Assembly (NCBI RefSeq): GCF_000550805.1
Contig: NZ_CP004353.1
Span: 806,001-870,000 of the forward strand
Reading direction: 5' to 3'
Origin: Corynebacterium vitaeruminis DSM 20294
GTDB lineage: Bacteria; Actinomycetota; Actinomycetes; Mycobacteriales; Mycobacteriaceae
DNA: 64,000 nt
Shown: piece by piece, positions 42,611 through 51,130 of the stretch
Numbering within the stretch: position 1 is the stretch's first letter
Layout of the letters: the number at the start of each line of letters is the position of its first letter
The notes under the pieces: model-generated
What the model was told of the DNA's origin: nothing
What the model saw: the letters and a program-made list of their open reading frames with translations, nothing else
The model's database searches: none
Made by a program: the position numbers and the translations under genes

Positions 42611-45265
42611 GTGACAACTACAGATCAAGTCCGCGAAGACATCCGCCTGCTCGGCCGGGTGCTGGGGCGGGTGATCGCGCAGCAGGAGGGCGAGGACGTA
42701 TTCGAGCTGGTCGAGGCCACCCGCCGGATGGCCTTCGACATCGCCCACGGCGACGCCAAGCCCACGGACTTGATGGGTATCTTCCGCGACCTGGACATCA
42801 CCAAGACCAACCTGGTCGCGCGCTCGTTTTGCTACTTCGCGCTGATCGCCAACCTCGCCGAGGACCTGGCCGACGAGTCCGTCGAGGCGCCGGTGTCTTT
42901 GCGCAAGACGTTCGCGAAGCTCAAGGACGCGGGCGTGACCGGCGCCGACGCCGCCGCCGTCGTCCGCAACGCCAAGGTCGCCCCGGTGCTCACCGCGCAC
43001 CCGACCGAGACCCGCCGCCGCACCGTCTTCGACACCCAAAACCGCATCAAGCAGCTGCTCAAGGAGTCCCACCACGGTGGCGACATGGCACGCATCGAGC
43101 GCGAGATGTACCTGCGCATCACGCTGCTGTGGCAGACCGCGCTCATTCGCATCGCCCGCCCCACCCTGGAGGACGAGGTGGACGTGGGGCTGCGCTACTA
43201 CAAGCTCTCCCTGCTCGAGCAGGTCCCGGCGCTCAACCGCGCGATCCGCCACAACATGCGCGACACCTTCGGCATGCAGGTCCCGGACGTGCCGGTGGTG
43301 CGGCCCGGCTCGTGGATCGGCGGCGACCACGACGGTAACCCCTACGTCAACGCGCGCACGCTGACGTACGCCACCCGCAACGCCGCTAAGACCGTGCTGC
43401 GTTTCTACGAGGAGCAGCTCGGCGAGCTGGAACGCGAGCTGTCGCTCTCGGACCGCTACTCCTCCTGCTCCAAGGAGCTCCTGGCGCTGGCCGACGCCGC
43501 CCACAACGACTGGGAGTCCCGCGTCGACGAGCCCTACCGCCGGGCCATCTACGGCATCCGCAACCGCGTGCGCGCCAACCTTCACGAGATCGGCGACAAG
43601 AAGGTCGCCCAGGTCGACGCCGCCGCCTACGCCTCGCCGGAGGAGTTCAAGCGCGACCTCGACACCATCGACCGCTCGCTGCGCCAGTTCAACGACGACG
43701 TCATCGCCGACGACCGGCTGGCCCGCATCCGCTCGGCGGTGACCACCTTCGGCTTCCACCTCTACACGCTCGACCTGCGCCAGAACTCCGAGTCCTTCGA
43801 GAACGTGCTTACCGAGGTCTTCGCCGCAGCTGGTCGCTCGGACGACTACCGCGCGCTCGGCGAGGAGGAGAAGATCGCGCTGCTCGTCGAGGAGCTCAAG
43901 ACCCCGCGCCCGCTGCTGTTCCCGGATGCCGCGCCCATGAGCGAGGTCACCGAGAAGGAGCTGGGCATCTTCCGCGCCGCGGCCCAGGCTGTGCGCAACT
44001 TCGGCCCGCAGTCGGTCTCGCACTGCATCATCTCCATGACCGGCACCGTCTCGGACATCCTCGAGCCGATGGTGCTGCTCAAGGAGGTCGGCCTGCGCGA
44101 GGTGGACGTGGTCCCGCTGTTCGAGACCATCGACGACCTCAAGGCCGGCGCCGGGATCCTGGAGAAGCTGTGGTCGGTGCCCTTCTACCGCGAGCACCTG
44201 CGCGCCCGCGGCGACGTGCAGGAGGTCATGCTCGGCTACTCGGACTCCAACAAGGACGGCGGCTACCTCCAGGCCAACTGGGCGCTCTACGACGCCGAGC
44301 TGGCCCTCGTCGAGCTGTGCAACGCCCACGGCATCGAGCTGCGCCTGGCACACGGTCGCGGCGGCGCCGTCGGTCGCGGCGGCGGACCGACCTACGACGC
44401 CATCCTCGCCCAGCCCAAGGGCGCGGTGTCCGGCTCCGTGCGCATCACCGAGCAGGGCGAGGTCATCTCCGCCAAGTACGGCGCACCCGAAACCGCCCGC
44501 CGCCACCTGGAGGCCTTCGTCTCCGGCGCGCTGGTGGCGTCGCTCACCGACACCGAGCCGATCGCCGACCCGGACCGCGCCTACGCCATCATGCGCGAGC
44601 TGTCCGACCTGTCGGGGCAGAAGTACCAGGAGCTCGTCGGCGACCCGGGCTTCATCGAATACTTCACCCAGTCCACCCCGCTGCACGAGATCGGTGACCT
44701 CAACCTGGGCTCGCGCCCGGCCGCCCGCAAGCAGACCACCGCCATCTCCGACCTGCGCGCCATCCCGTGGGTGCTGTCCTGGTCGCAGTCGCGCACCAAC
44801 GTCCCCGGCTGGTTCGGCGTGGGCAGCGCCGTGACCCGCTGGGCGGGCGAGGACGCCTCCCGCTGGGAGGAGCTGCGCGCCCTGCACCGCGACTGGCCGT
44901 TCTTCCGCTCGGTCATGTCCAACATGGCTCAGGTCATGGCCAAGGCCGAGATCTCGCTGGCCCGCCTCTACGCCAACCTGGTCGACGACAAGCAGATCGC
45001 CGACCGCATCTACACCCTCATCGCCGAGGAGTTCGAGCTGACCAAGAAGGTCTACCTCGAGGTCACCGGCAACAAGGACCTCACCGCGGAGAACCAGCGC
45101 CAGGCCCGCTCGCTCAAGCGCCGCTACCCGTACCTTCTGCCGCTCAACGCCATCCAGCTGGAGCTGCTGCGCCGCTACCGCGCTGGCGACGACTCCTTCC
45201 TCGTGTCCAAGACGATTCAGGTTACAATGAACGGTCTTGCCACCGCGCTGCGTAACGCGGGCTAG
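42611..45265 (+). CDS. ppc: Phosphoenolpyruvate carboxylase
   Basis: 884 residues from a GTG, a little shorter than the 919 of C. glutamicum. Catalytic His in LTAHPTETRRRT, substrate site GSWIGGDHDGNP, Lys in GYSDSNKDGGYLQANW and the flexible loop LAHGRGGAVGRGGGPTYD are present, as is the C-terminal TMNGLATALRNAG that binds the aspartate inhibitor. It fixes bicarbonate on PEP to give oxaloacetate, the main anaplerotic step in corynebacteria. Codon use is the high-expression GC-rich type. Monocistronic, as the next gene has its own AAGGAGG site. Confidence 0.96.
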   Translation: MTTTDQVREDIRLLGRVLGRVIAQQEGEDVFELVEATRRMAFDIAHGDAKPTDLMGIFRDLDITKTNLVARSFCYFALIANLAEDLADESVEAPVSLRKTFAKLKDAGVTGADAAAVVRNAKVAPVLTAHPTETRRRTVFDTQNRIKQLLKESHHGGDMARIEREMYLRITLLWQTALIRIARPTLEDEVDVGLRYYKLSLLEQVPALNRAIRHNMRDTFGMQVPDVPVVRPGSWIGGDHDGNPYVNARTLTYATRNAAKTVLRFYEEQLGELERELSLSDRYSSCSKELLALADAAHNDWESRVDEPYRRAIYGIRNRVRANLHEIGDKKVAQVDAAAYASPEEFKRDLDTIDRSLRQFNDDVIADDRLARIRSAVTTFGFHLYTLDLRQNSESFENVLTEVFAAAGRSDDYRALGEEEKIALLVEELKTPRPLLFPDAAPMSEVTEKELGIFRAAAQAVRNFGPQSVSHCIISMTGTVSDILEPMVLLKEVGLREVDVVPLFETIDDLKAGAGILEKLWSVPFYREHLRARGDVQEVMLGYSDSNKDGGYLQANWALYDAELALVELCNAHGIELRLAHGRGGAVGRGGGPTYDAILAQPKGAVSGSVRITEQGEVISAKYGAPETARRHLEAFVSGALVASLTDTEPIADPDRAYAIMRELSDLSGQKYQELVGDPGFIEYFTQSTPLHEIGDLNLGSRPAARKQTTAISDLRAIPWVLSWSQSRTNVPGWFGVGSAVTRWAGEDASRWEELRALHRDWPFFRSVMSNMAQVMAKAEISLARLYANLVDDKQIADRIYTLIAEEFELTKKVYLEVTGNKDLTAENQRQARSLKRRYPYLLPLNAIQLELLRRYRAGDDSFLVSKTIQVTMNGLATALRNAG

Positions 45266-45305
45266 CGCGGGCTAGCGCGAGCTAACGAACAAAGAAGGAG
45301 GCGCG

Positions 45306-46073
45306 GTGGAGCGTCACGCACGGCTTCGGCTGCTGTTGGGAGAAGAGGGGCTCGGACGCCTCAAGGACGCGACGGTCATGGTGATCGGGCTCGGCGGCGT
45401 GGGGTCCGCCTGCGCCGAGGCGCTCGCCCGCAGCGGCGTCGGCACGCTCATCCTGCTCGATCGCGACGTCGTCGAGGAAAGCAACATCAACCGGCAGGCG
45501 CTGGCGTTTACCTCCACGCTCGGCCAGGTCAAGACCGAGGTCATGGCCCGGATGGTCCACGAGATCAACCCCGCCTGCGTCACCCACGCGCGCCGGGTCT
45601 TTCTCACCCCGGACAACGTCGCGGACACCCTCGACGCGCTGCCTCGGCCCGACTACGTGCTCGACTGCATCGACACCGTCTCGCAGAAGCTCGCCATCGC
45701 CCACTGGTGCGCGAGCCACGCCGTGCCGCTTTTGTCCTCCATGGGCGCGGCCAACCGCCTCGACCCGGCCCAGTTGCAGTTTTCCAACCTGCGCAAGACC
45801 GCCGTGTGCCCGCTGACCAAGGTGATCCGGCTGGAGTGCAAGAAGCGCCGCATCAAGGGCGTCGAGGTGCTCTATTCCACCGAGCCGCCGCAAAAACCCG
45901 GCGCGCCCGGCGCCCGCACTAAGGGCGAGAGCCTCGGCTCCATGAGCTACATGCCGCCGATCATGGGGCAGATGATCGCGGGCAAGGTCATCCGCCGCCT
46001 GTCCGGCCTCGAGCCCATGCCGCGCCCGCCGCGCCTGTACCGCTCCCGCGAGGAGGCGCTCGCAGCCCAATGA
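45306..46073 (+). CDS. tcdA: TcdA/CsdL-like tRNA threonylcarbamoyladenosine dehydratase
   Basis: 255 residues from a GTG behind AAGGAGG. ThiF/E1-like fold: VIGLGGVGSACAEAL nucleotide loop, LLDRDVVEESNINRQ and DCIDTVSQKL. The sequence up to the end (LGSMSYMPPIMGQMIAGKVIRRL) matches TcdA, which makes cyclic t6A in tRNA using ATP. A role in molybdopterin or thiamine synthesis is less likely because no such genes adjoin. 4-bp overlap with the TatD-like gene. Confidence 0.82.
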   Translation: MERHARLRLLLGEEGLGRLKDATVMVIGLGGVGSACAEALARSGVGTLILLDRDVVEESNINRQALAFTSTLGQVKTEVMARMVHEINPACVTHARRVFLTPDNVADTLDALPRPDYVLDCIDTVSQKLAIAHWCASHAVPLLSSMGAANRLDPAQLQFSNLRKTAVCPLTKVIRLECKKRRIKGVEVLYSTEPPQKPGAPGARTKGESLGSMSYMPPIMGQMIAGKVIRRLSGLEPMPRPPRLYRSREEALAAQ

Positions 46074-46795
46074 CGGTCCTGCTCGACACCCACTTCCACC
46101 TCGACTTCGTCACCGATCCCGCTCGCATCGTCGCTTCGCTTTCCGACGCCAAGGTGGCCGTCGTCGCACAGACCCTCCTGCCCTCGGCCTTCCTGGCCCA
46201 GGAGGGGGCGACCCCGGCCCGCTACGCGCTGGGCTTCCACCCCTGGTGGATCACCGATGAACGCCAGGTGGAAGGCGAGCTCGCCGTCTTCGCCGAAGCG
46301 CTGCCGCGCACCCGCTTCATCGGCGAGATCGGCCTCGACCTTGGCCCCCGGCGCGCCGCCAACGCCCCCCTGCAGCGCCGCGTCCTCGACGGCATCCTCT
46401 CCCGCCTAGGTGAGCACCACGTCATGTCCATCCACGCCGTGCGCGCGGCCACCGACGTCCTCGACGCCCTCGACGCCTCCGGCACCCAGGCGACGCCGGT
46501 CTTCCACTGGTTCTCGGGCACGAGCGACGAGCTCACCCGGCTGGTCCGCCGCGGCGGCTACGTCTCCATCAACCCCCGCATGTTGGAATCCAAGCGCGGG
46601 CGGGCGTTTGTCCGCCAGGTCCCGGCCGGGCGCCTCCTGCTCGAGACCGACCTGCCCGAGGGCCCCGGCTCCGCGCCGGACCCTGAGGCGGTCACCGCGG
46701 CCCTTCACGCCACGCTGGACAAGATCTCGCAGTTGCGCGGCCGCGACATGCGACCGGTCATTGCGCAGACGCAGGCACAGCTGTACGGCGCGTAG
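46070..46795 (+). CDS. TatD-family metal-dependent hydrolase
   Basis: 241 residues. DTHFHLD (metal HxH), GFHPWWI, GEIGLDLG (Glu) and HWFSGTSDEL, then LETDLPEG (Asp) are the TatD motifs (PF01026). TatD proteins are Mg/Zn nucleases or deoxynuclease-like hydrolases; this is a distant, short member. It overlaps tcdA by 4 bp and, at its 3' end, the convergent ParA-like gene by 38 bp. A degenerate dispersed-motif copy lies near its 5' end (46135-46152). Confidence 0.84.
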   Translation: MTVLLDTHFHLDFVTDPARIVASLSDAKVAVVAQTLLPSAFLAQEGATPARYALGFHPWWITDERQVEGELAVFAEALPRTRFIGEIGLDLGPRRAANAPLQRRVLDGILSRLGEHHVMSIHAVRAATDVLDALDASGTQATPVFHWFSGTSDELTRLVRRGGYVSINPRMLESKRGRAFVRQVPAGRLLLETDLPEGPGSAPDPEAVTAALHATLDKISQLRGRDMRPVIAQTQAQLYGA

Positions 46796-47867
46796 CTTCC
46801 TGGAAGCGCCCGAGCACCTCGCCGGCCAGCTGGTGGATGTTGGCCACGTAGTTGTCGCGCTGGTTGAGCTGCGCGCCGCGCACCCCGTCCGAGGACTCCA
46901 GCCCCGCGATGGGGGAGTGCACGTCCTGGGCGGTGGCGGGCATCGAGTGCATCTGCGGGACGTAGCCGATCATGTAGTCGTCCTGCTCGAAGCCCAGGCT
47001 GCGCCCGATCCGCGCGGCCTCGTCGGCGAAGCGGCCGCGGAAGCGCTCGAACGCGCCCACAAGCTGCTCCTGCCCGTTGGCCTTGCGCTTGACGTACTCC
47101 AAGGTGGTGTAACCGAGGTAGCGCAGCGCGCGGCCGTCGCGCCCGGGCAGCCGCAGCGGGGAGAGCTTCCGCTCTAGGTCGAAGGCGTGCGCGCCCCACG
47201 CGGCGATGCACCGCTCGGAGATCTCGCTGTACTCGGCGACCCACGCGTCGAACCAGCGCGAGAGGTTGCCGAAGGCGTGGAAGCTGAACAGGTCCGTCGA
47301 AGTCGGCGTCACGAACGCGTCGCAGCCCAGCAACACCGTGCGGTTAAACGGCCCCAGGCTGGGGCCGACGTCGAAAAAGATCACGTCGTAGTCGTCGCGG
47401 GACTCCACCGCCGCGGCCAGCTGCCCAGCCCAGTGGATGCGCCGGAAGTCGCCGGTCTTTCCGCCCTTCGCGGCCGACCACGCGTCGCTCATCACGTCCT
47501 CGATCTGCGACAGCGCGGGGTGCCCGGGCAGGACGTCCACCTTGAACCGCTTCGAGCGCACGGCTAGGAACTCGTGGTCGATGCTCGGCTCGCCCTCCAT
47601 GAGCGGCAGGAACAGCGACACCACCGAGCGGGACAGGGAGCGCCGAAACGCCACGTCGTCGTCGGCCTCGTCGTGGTAGCCGTAGATGTCCGCCGTCTGG
47701 TCCTCGCTGAGCATGAGCTGGGTGGCGTTGCATTGCGGGTCGCAGTCGACGTAGAGCACGCGCAGGCCCTGCAGCGCGAAGTAGTGGGCCACGTTCGTCG
47801 ACAGCGTCGTCTTGCCGACCCCACCCTTGTTGTTGAAAAAGCTCAGCGTGCGCACGGTGTTAGTCAT
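46758..47867 (-). CDS. Orphan ParA-family ATPase
   Basis: 369 residues. The deviant Walker A KGGVGKTT (14-21), VDCDPQCNAT, VIFFDVGPSLGPFNR (Walker B) and PTSTDLFSFHAFGNL define ParA/MinD-type ATPases. No parB, sporulation or capsule partner adjoins, and there is a 120-residue C-terminal extension. The frame is intact and long; it may position a complex, a plasmid remnant or a cell-pole protein. A 6-bp inverted repeat (47887-47906) lies just upstream of the ATG. Confidence 0.85.
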   Translation of the reverse strand: MTNTVRTLSFFNNKGGVGKTTLSTNVAHYFALQGLRVLYVDCDPQCNATQLMLSEDQTADIYGYHDEADDDVAFRRSLSRSVVSLFLPLMEGEPSIDHEFLAVRSKRFKVDVLPGHPALSQIEDVMSDAWSAAKGGKTGDFRRIHWAGQLAAAVESRDDYDVIFFDVGPSLGPFNRTVLLGCDAFVTPTSTDLFSFHAFGNLSRWFDAWVAEYSEISERCIAAWGAHAFDLERKLSPLRLPGRDGRALRYLGYTTLEYVKRKANGQEQLVGAFERFRGRFADEAARIGRSLGFEQDDYMIGYVPQMHSMPATAQDVHSPIAGLESSDGVRGAQLNQRDNYVANIHQLAGEVLGRFQEATRRTAVPASAQ

Positions 47868-47886
47868 GAGGTTCCTTGGCCAAGAG

Positions 47887-47906
47887 TCGTGAAATCCTTC
47901 TCACGA
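47887..47906. promoter_or_regulatory. Inverted repeat upstream of the ParA-type gene
   Basis: TCGTGA-AATCCTTC-TCACGA, 20 bp upstream of the start; the arrangement suits an operator (autoregulation is common for ParA). Confidence 0.5.
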
Positions 47907-47946
47907 TAATGGCAACCGATCCCCGCATGCCATTCGCGCGGGGGTA

Positions 47947-47970
47947 GTTTTTCGCTTATCGACGCCAAGG
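47947..47970 (-). repeat. Dispersed GTCGACAAGC motif, degenerate copy at a gene end
   Basis: TTTTTCGCTTATCGACGCCAAG; the T of TTATC supplies the stop codon TAA of the SnoaL-like gene. Confidence 0.6.
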
Positions 47971-48309
47971 CGAGCGGTCCAAGCTCACCCGGGAGGCCGC
48001 CACCTTCGGCTGCCCGCCGACTTCTGCCACGTCGATCTCCACGCGCAGCGGCCAGGCCTGCCCCGACCCGTCGTCGGTGATCCCCGTGGTGATCCGGCCG
48101 ACGATGCGGCCGTCGCCGAACTCCACCCCGCGCACGTCGATGCGGTGATAGACGAAGTCGCCGCGATCGATGCCCCTCATCCACTCGTCAAGCGTGGCAA
48201 TGTGCCCGGTCATGTGGGTGAGCGTGGCATCCGGGGTGTGCAGGCTTCGCAGGGTGGCCGTGTCCCCGGCGTCCATCGCATTGATGAAATCTTCCCATAA
48301 CTGTTCCAT
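47956..48309 (-). CDS. SnoaL-like/NTF2-fold protein
   Basis: 117 residues. The start WEDFINAMDAGDTATLRSLHTPDATLTHM and GHIATLDEWMRGIDRGDFVYHRI fit a nuclear-transport-factor-2-like fold, as in SnoaL cyclases and steroid isomerases; the substrate is unknown. Its last codons come from a dispersed-motif copy. It lies 24 bp behind the tmRNA terminator region on the same strand. Confidence 0.75.
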   Translation of the reverse strand: MEQLWEDFINAMDAGDTATLRSLHTPDATLTHMTGHIATLDEWMRGIDRGDFVYHRIDVRGVEFGDGRIVGRITTGITDDGSGQAWPLRVEIDVAEVGGQPKVAASRVSLDRSPWRR

Positions 48310-48333
48310 GCCGAAAGCCTACCCGATACGACA

Positions 48334-48365
48334 AAGCCCCAGCTCACGGGCGTGAGCTGGGGCTT
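48334..48365 (-). terminator. Terminator of the tmRNA gene
   Basis: AAGCCCCAGCTCAC-GCC-GTGAGCTGGGGCTT on the minus strand, followed by TTGTCG. Confidence 0.9.
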
Positions 48366-48370
48366 ATCCG

Positions 48371-48748
48371 TGGAGCCGCCGGGAATTGAACCCGGGTCCT
48401 ACGTCACCTTGCCAGGGCTTCTCCGTGCGCAGTTCGCGCGGAATCTCTGCTCGACCCTCCGGATGGGGCAAACACCTCCGGATGATGGGCCCAGTCAGCA
48501 GTGGGAGTCCCCTTTGACCCTGATGACTCGATCAAAGAGCAAGTTCCCTAGTCGATGCCAGGATCTAGGCCAGGAACGGAGCCTAGGCTGACAGACACGC
48601 GTCGCTGAAATTAGGCAGCGAGGGCGTAGTCACGCTGAGAGTTGTTCTCTGCGTTTATTGATCGCTACGACGCTTATACGGTGGTCTCTAGCCTGCACCG
48701 GCACGCTTCCCCTGGCTTAATGCACGCAGTCGAAACCACATCGACCCC
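48371..48748 (-). ncRNA. ssrA: tmRNA (transfer-messenger RNA)
   Basis: Minus strand. The 5' end GGGGTCGATGTGGTTTCGAC and 3' end GGGTTCAATTCCCGGCGGCTCCA form the tRNA-like domain (T arm TTCAATT; 3' CCA not encoded). The internal reading frame, complementary to 48611-48652, gives the degradation tag AENNSQRDYALAA followed by TAA. It rescues stalled ribosomes with SmpB (34854-35351). Exact ends are from pairing by eye. Confidence 0.95.
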
Positions 48749-48824
48749 GTTGCACCCCGCGAATCATGGGGTTGTGCCAACTAATTCGCGGTGAGATAAC
48801 CATACTCCCGCCCCCGTTAGTTGG

Positions 48825-49601
48825 TCAATGCCCAACGATCCACCCGCAGATCTCGTCGATGAGATGCGGCCCCTCCGGCTCGTTGAGCACCTCGTGGTAG
48901 GCGCCGGGAATCGGGTTGAAGGTGCAACCTCGCGCGGCGGCGGCGAACCGGCGCGAGCCCGAGATGTCGGCCAGCCCGTCCGCCTCGCCGTGGATGACCA
49001 GCGCCGGGACGTCCGGCCACTCGTTCACGCGGGAGAGGAAGCGGTACCCCTCCGCGGCCATGCTGGCCCCGGTCAGAAGCGGGACCCGGCCGGTGTAGAC
49101 CATCGGGTCCGCCTGGTAGGCCGCCACCACCTTGGGGTCGTGGGAGAGCAGCGAGGCGTCGAGTGCCACCGTCGGCAGCCGGGGCACAAGGCGCGCGAGC
49201 GCCAGCCCCGCCCGCGCCGCCAGCGGGGACACGTGCGGCAGCGGCAGGAACGCCGGGCCGGTGAGCACCACGCCGGCGACCCCCTCCGGGTCGCGCAGGA
49301 CGGACGCGGCCGTGACCAGCCCTCCCATCGAGTGGCCGAAGCAGAAGACCTTTTCCGTGCGCTTGTCCCCGGCCACTTCGGCGCGCGCCGTGAGGTGATC
49401 GTCGATAAGCAATGCGACATCGACCGCGAGGGGAGTGGCAAGGTTGACCCCGTGCCCGCGGTGATCGTAGAAGAAGACGTCGAGGCCTGCGGCGTTGAGG
49501 GCGTCGATGAGCGGGCGGAAGCGGCCGGAATGCTCCGCGTAGCCGTGGGAGACCAGCACGGTGGCGGTAGGCTGCGGCGCGGGGCTAAACGAAAGCGTCA
49601 T
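48825..49601 (-). CDS. Alpha/beta hydrolase, monoacylglycerol-lipase-like
   Basis: 258 residues. HGYAEHSGRF (oxyanion/cap), YDHRGHG, nucleophile elbow GHSMGG, Asp in HGEADGLAD and His in YHEVLNE complete the catalytic triad of the lysophospholipase/MGL group. No signal peptide is visible, so it acts in the cytoplasm on monoacylglycerols or similar esters. It lies 2 bp behind the MFS gene stop, one operon. Confidence 0.87.
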   Translation of the reverse strand: MTLSFSPAPQPTATVLVSHGYAEHSGRFRPLIDALNAAGLDVFFYDHRGHGVNLATPLAVDVALLIDDHLTARAEVAGDKRTEKVFCFGHSMGGLVTAASVLRDPEGVAGVVLTGPAFLPLPHVSPLAARAGLALARLVPRLPTVALDASLLSHDPKVVAAYQADPMVYTGRVPLLTGASMAAEGYRFLSRVNEWPDVPALVIHGEADGLADISGSRRFAAAARGCTFNPIPGAYHEVLNEPEGPHLIDEICGWIVGH

Positions 49602-49603
49602 GG

Positions 49604-50791
49604 CTATACCTTAAGCAGGCGCAGGCCCCACGCGATGAGCACCACGGCGAAGACCGCCCACAACGCGGCCAGCGCCGCCGCGATCGCGTAGATGGTGGTA
49701 AAACCCAGCACGACCGAGGTCACCGCCAGCCCGATCGGGCCAGCCACCTGCGAGATCGCCATGAAGATCGAGAACGTGCGCCCGCGGATCTGCTCCGGGA
49801 CGGACTCGGTGACCACCACCATCTGCAGGGGGTTGAGCACGCCGCCGCCGAGCCCGGACACGGCCATGCCGGCGATGACCAGCCACGGTAAGTGCAGGAA
49901 CCCCATGAGCCCGAAGCCCGCGATGTACAGCGACATGCCCAGCGCCCACGTGAGCCGCTCGCGGCTGGCCAGCTTCGTCGCCACCAGCCCCGCGAGCAGC
50001 ATGCCCACCGCGTAGGCGGACATCGACACGCCCAGCAGGTGGGGCTGCCCGGAGGCCTGGAAGCGGGCGGGCAGCAGCACGGAGAGGTACGGGGTGACCA
50101 GCGCCATCGCCAGCAGTGTGTTGACCGCGAGCATCCGCACGACGGGGAAGCCGAGCGCCGCCCGCCAGCCGCGCCAGCCCGCGAAGTCCGCCTCCTCCGC
50201 CTCGTCCGCGGCGACCGGCGCGCCCAGCCGCAGCAGCGCCGTGAGCCCGGCCGCGCCCAGCGAGCAGCCTGCGGTGATCCACAGGACGTTCTGGATCGGC
50301 AGCGCCGACATGAGGAATCCGGCCACGGCCGGGCCGAGGAGGAAGCTGATGCCGCCGAGCCCCTGGTTGAGGCCGGACAGGAACGGCACGTCTTTGCCGC
50401 TGGCCACCGCCACGTCGCCCACCAGCGCCGCGCGCGCCGACATGCCCGGGATATCACCCACCGCGCCGATGATGCCGATCGCGATGAACCAGCCCAGCGT
50501 GAGGTCGGTGGTCGAGTCCACCACGATCAGCCCGATGACCGAGAGCCCGGAGATGATGTCGGAGACGATCGACATCGGCTTTCGCCCCACCGAGTCGATG
50601 AGGTTGCCGCCGAAGTACGCGAACAGCAGCGAGGGCACGGCGATCGAGGCCGCGACGATGCTCGCCGCCTGCGGGCTGCCCGTGCGCTCGAGCACCAGCC
50701 ACGGCCACACGATGCCCGCCACGGCGTTGCCGAACATCGAAAGCGCCGCGGAGGCGAGGTAGATCCAGGCGGTGGAGGCGCGCTTTTCCAT
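49604..50791 (-). CDS. Major facilitator superfamily transporter
   Basis: 395 residues, twelve helices, with the motif-A loop GNLIDSVGRKPMSIV between helices 2 and 3. Closest in style to actinobacterial drug or metabolite exporters; substrate unknown. ATG 50791 sits 19 bp from an inverted dispersed-motif copy (50810). Operon with the lipase-like gene downstream. Confidence 0.85.
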   Translation of the reverse strand: MEKRASTAWIYLASAALSMFGNAVAGIVWPWLVLERTGSPQAASIVAASIAVPSLLFAYFGGNLIDSVGRKPMSIVSDIISGLSVIGLIVVDSTTDLTLGWFIAIGIIGAVGDIPGMSARAALVGDVAVASGKDVPFLSGLNQGLGGISFLLGPAVAGFLMSALPIQNVLWITAGCSLGAAGLTALLRLGAPVAADEAEEADFAGWRGWRAALGFPVVRMLAVNTLLAMALVTPYLSVLLPARFQASGQPHLLGVSMSAYAVGMLLAGLVATKLASRERLTWALGMSLYIAGFGLMGFLHLPWLVIAGMAVSGLGGGVLNPLQMVVVTESVPEQIRGRTFSIFMAISQVAGPIGLAVTSVVLGFTTIYAIAAALAALWAVFAVVLIAWGLRLLKV

Positions 50792-50809
50792 TACCCCATG
50801 CTATTGCAT

Positions 50810-50870
50810 TGCTTGTCGACGCTTCGCTGGTGACCGCGCCGTAGGCGTCGACAAGCGAAATGCGTTAGTG
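50810..50870. repeat. Inverted pair of the dispersed GTCGACAAGC motif
   Basis: TTGCTTGTCGACGCTTCGC (50810-50828) and CCGTAGGCGTCGACAAGCGA (50848-50867) point at each other between the MFS start and the cobalamin riboswitch. It lies upstream of both neighbours, so a terminator role is not evident. 50871-50911 holds the riboswitch promoter region. Confidence 0.7.
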
Positions 50871-50911
50871 GAAAAGTCCCTCAGATAGGGGAAGTGACCT
50901 AGGTGGTGGTT

Positions 50912-50917
50912 TATACT
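50912..50917 (+). promoter_or_regulatory. -10 element of the cbiM operon
   Basis: TATACT, about 7 bp before the expected start of the riboswitch RNA; no strong -35 was seen. Confidence 0.5.
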
Positions 50918-50923
50918 ACGTGT

Positions 50924-51085
50924 GTCGCAGTGAACGGGAATGCCGGTGAGAATCCGGCAGCGGACCCCGCCACTGTATGTGGCTGACCAAGGCTTCGACC
51001 ACGTGTGCCCCACTGTCTTCGGATGGGAAGGGGCGGTCGGATTTTTGCCGAGGCCACAAGCCAGGAGACCGGCTGCGACGACTGT
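50924..51085 (+). promoter_or_regulatory. Cobalamin riboswitch
   Basis: GGGAATGCCGGTGAGAATCC, GCGGACCCCGCCACTGTA and the B12-box region AGCCAGGAGACC are the conserved blocks of the class-I cobalamin riboswitch. Placed directly upstream of cbiM, it should switch cobalt uptake off when B12 is plentiful. Limits are approximate. Confidence 0.95.
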
Positions 51086-51130
51086 ACGTTTCCACCCGCG
51101 GGGACCCGGGTGCAGTAAGAAGGAAAACAA

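Noticed and set aside
42575..44887. A 770-codon open frame antisense to ppc
   Set aside because: It mirrors the third-position GC bias of ppc and shows no domain motifs.
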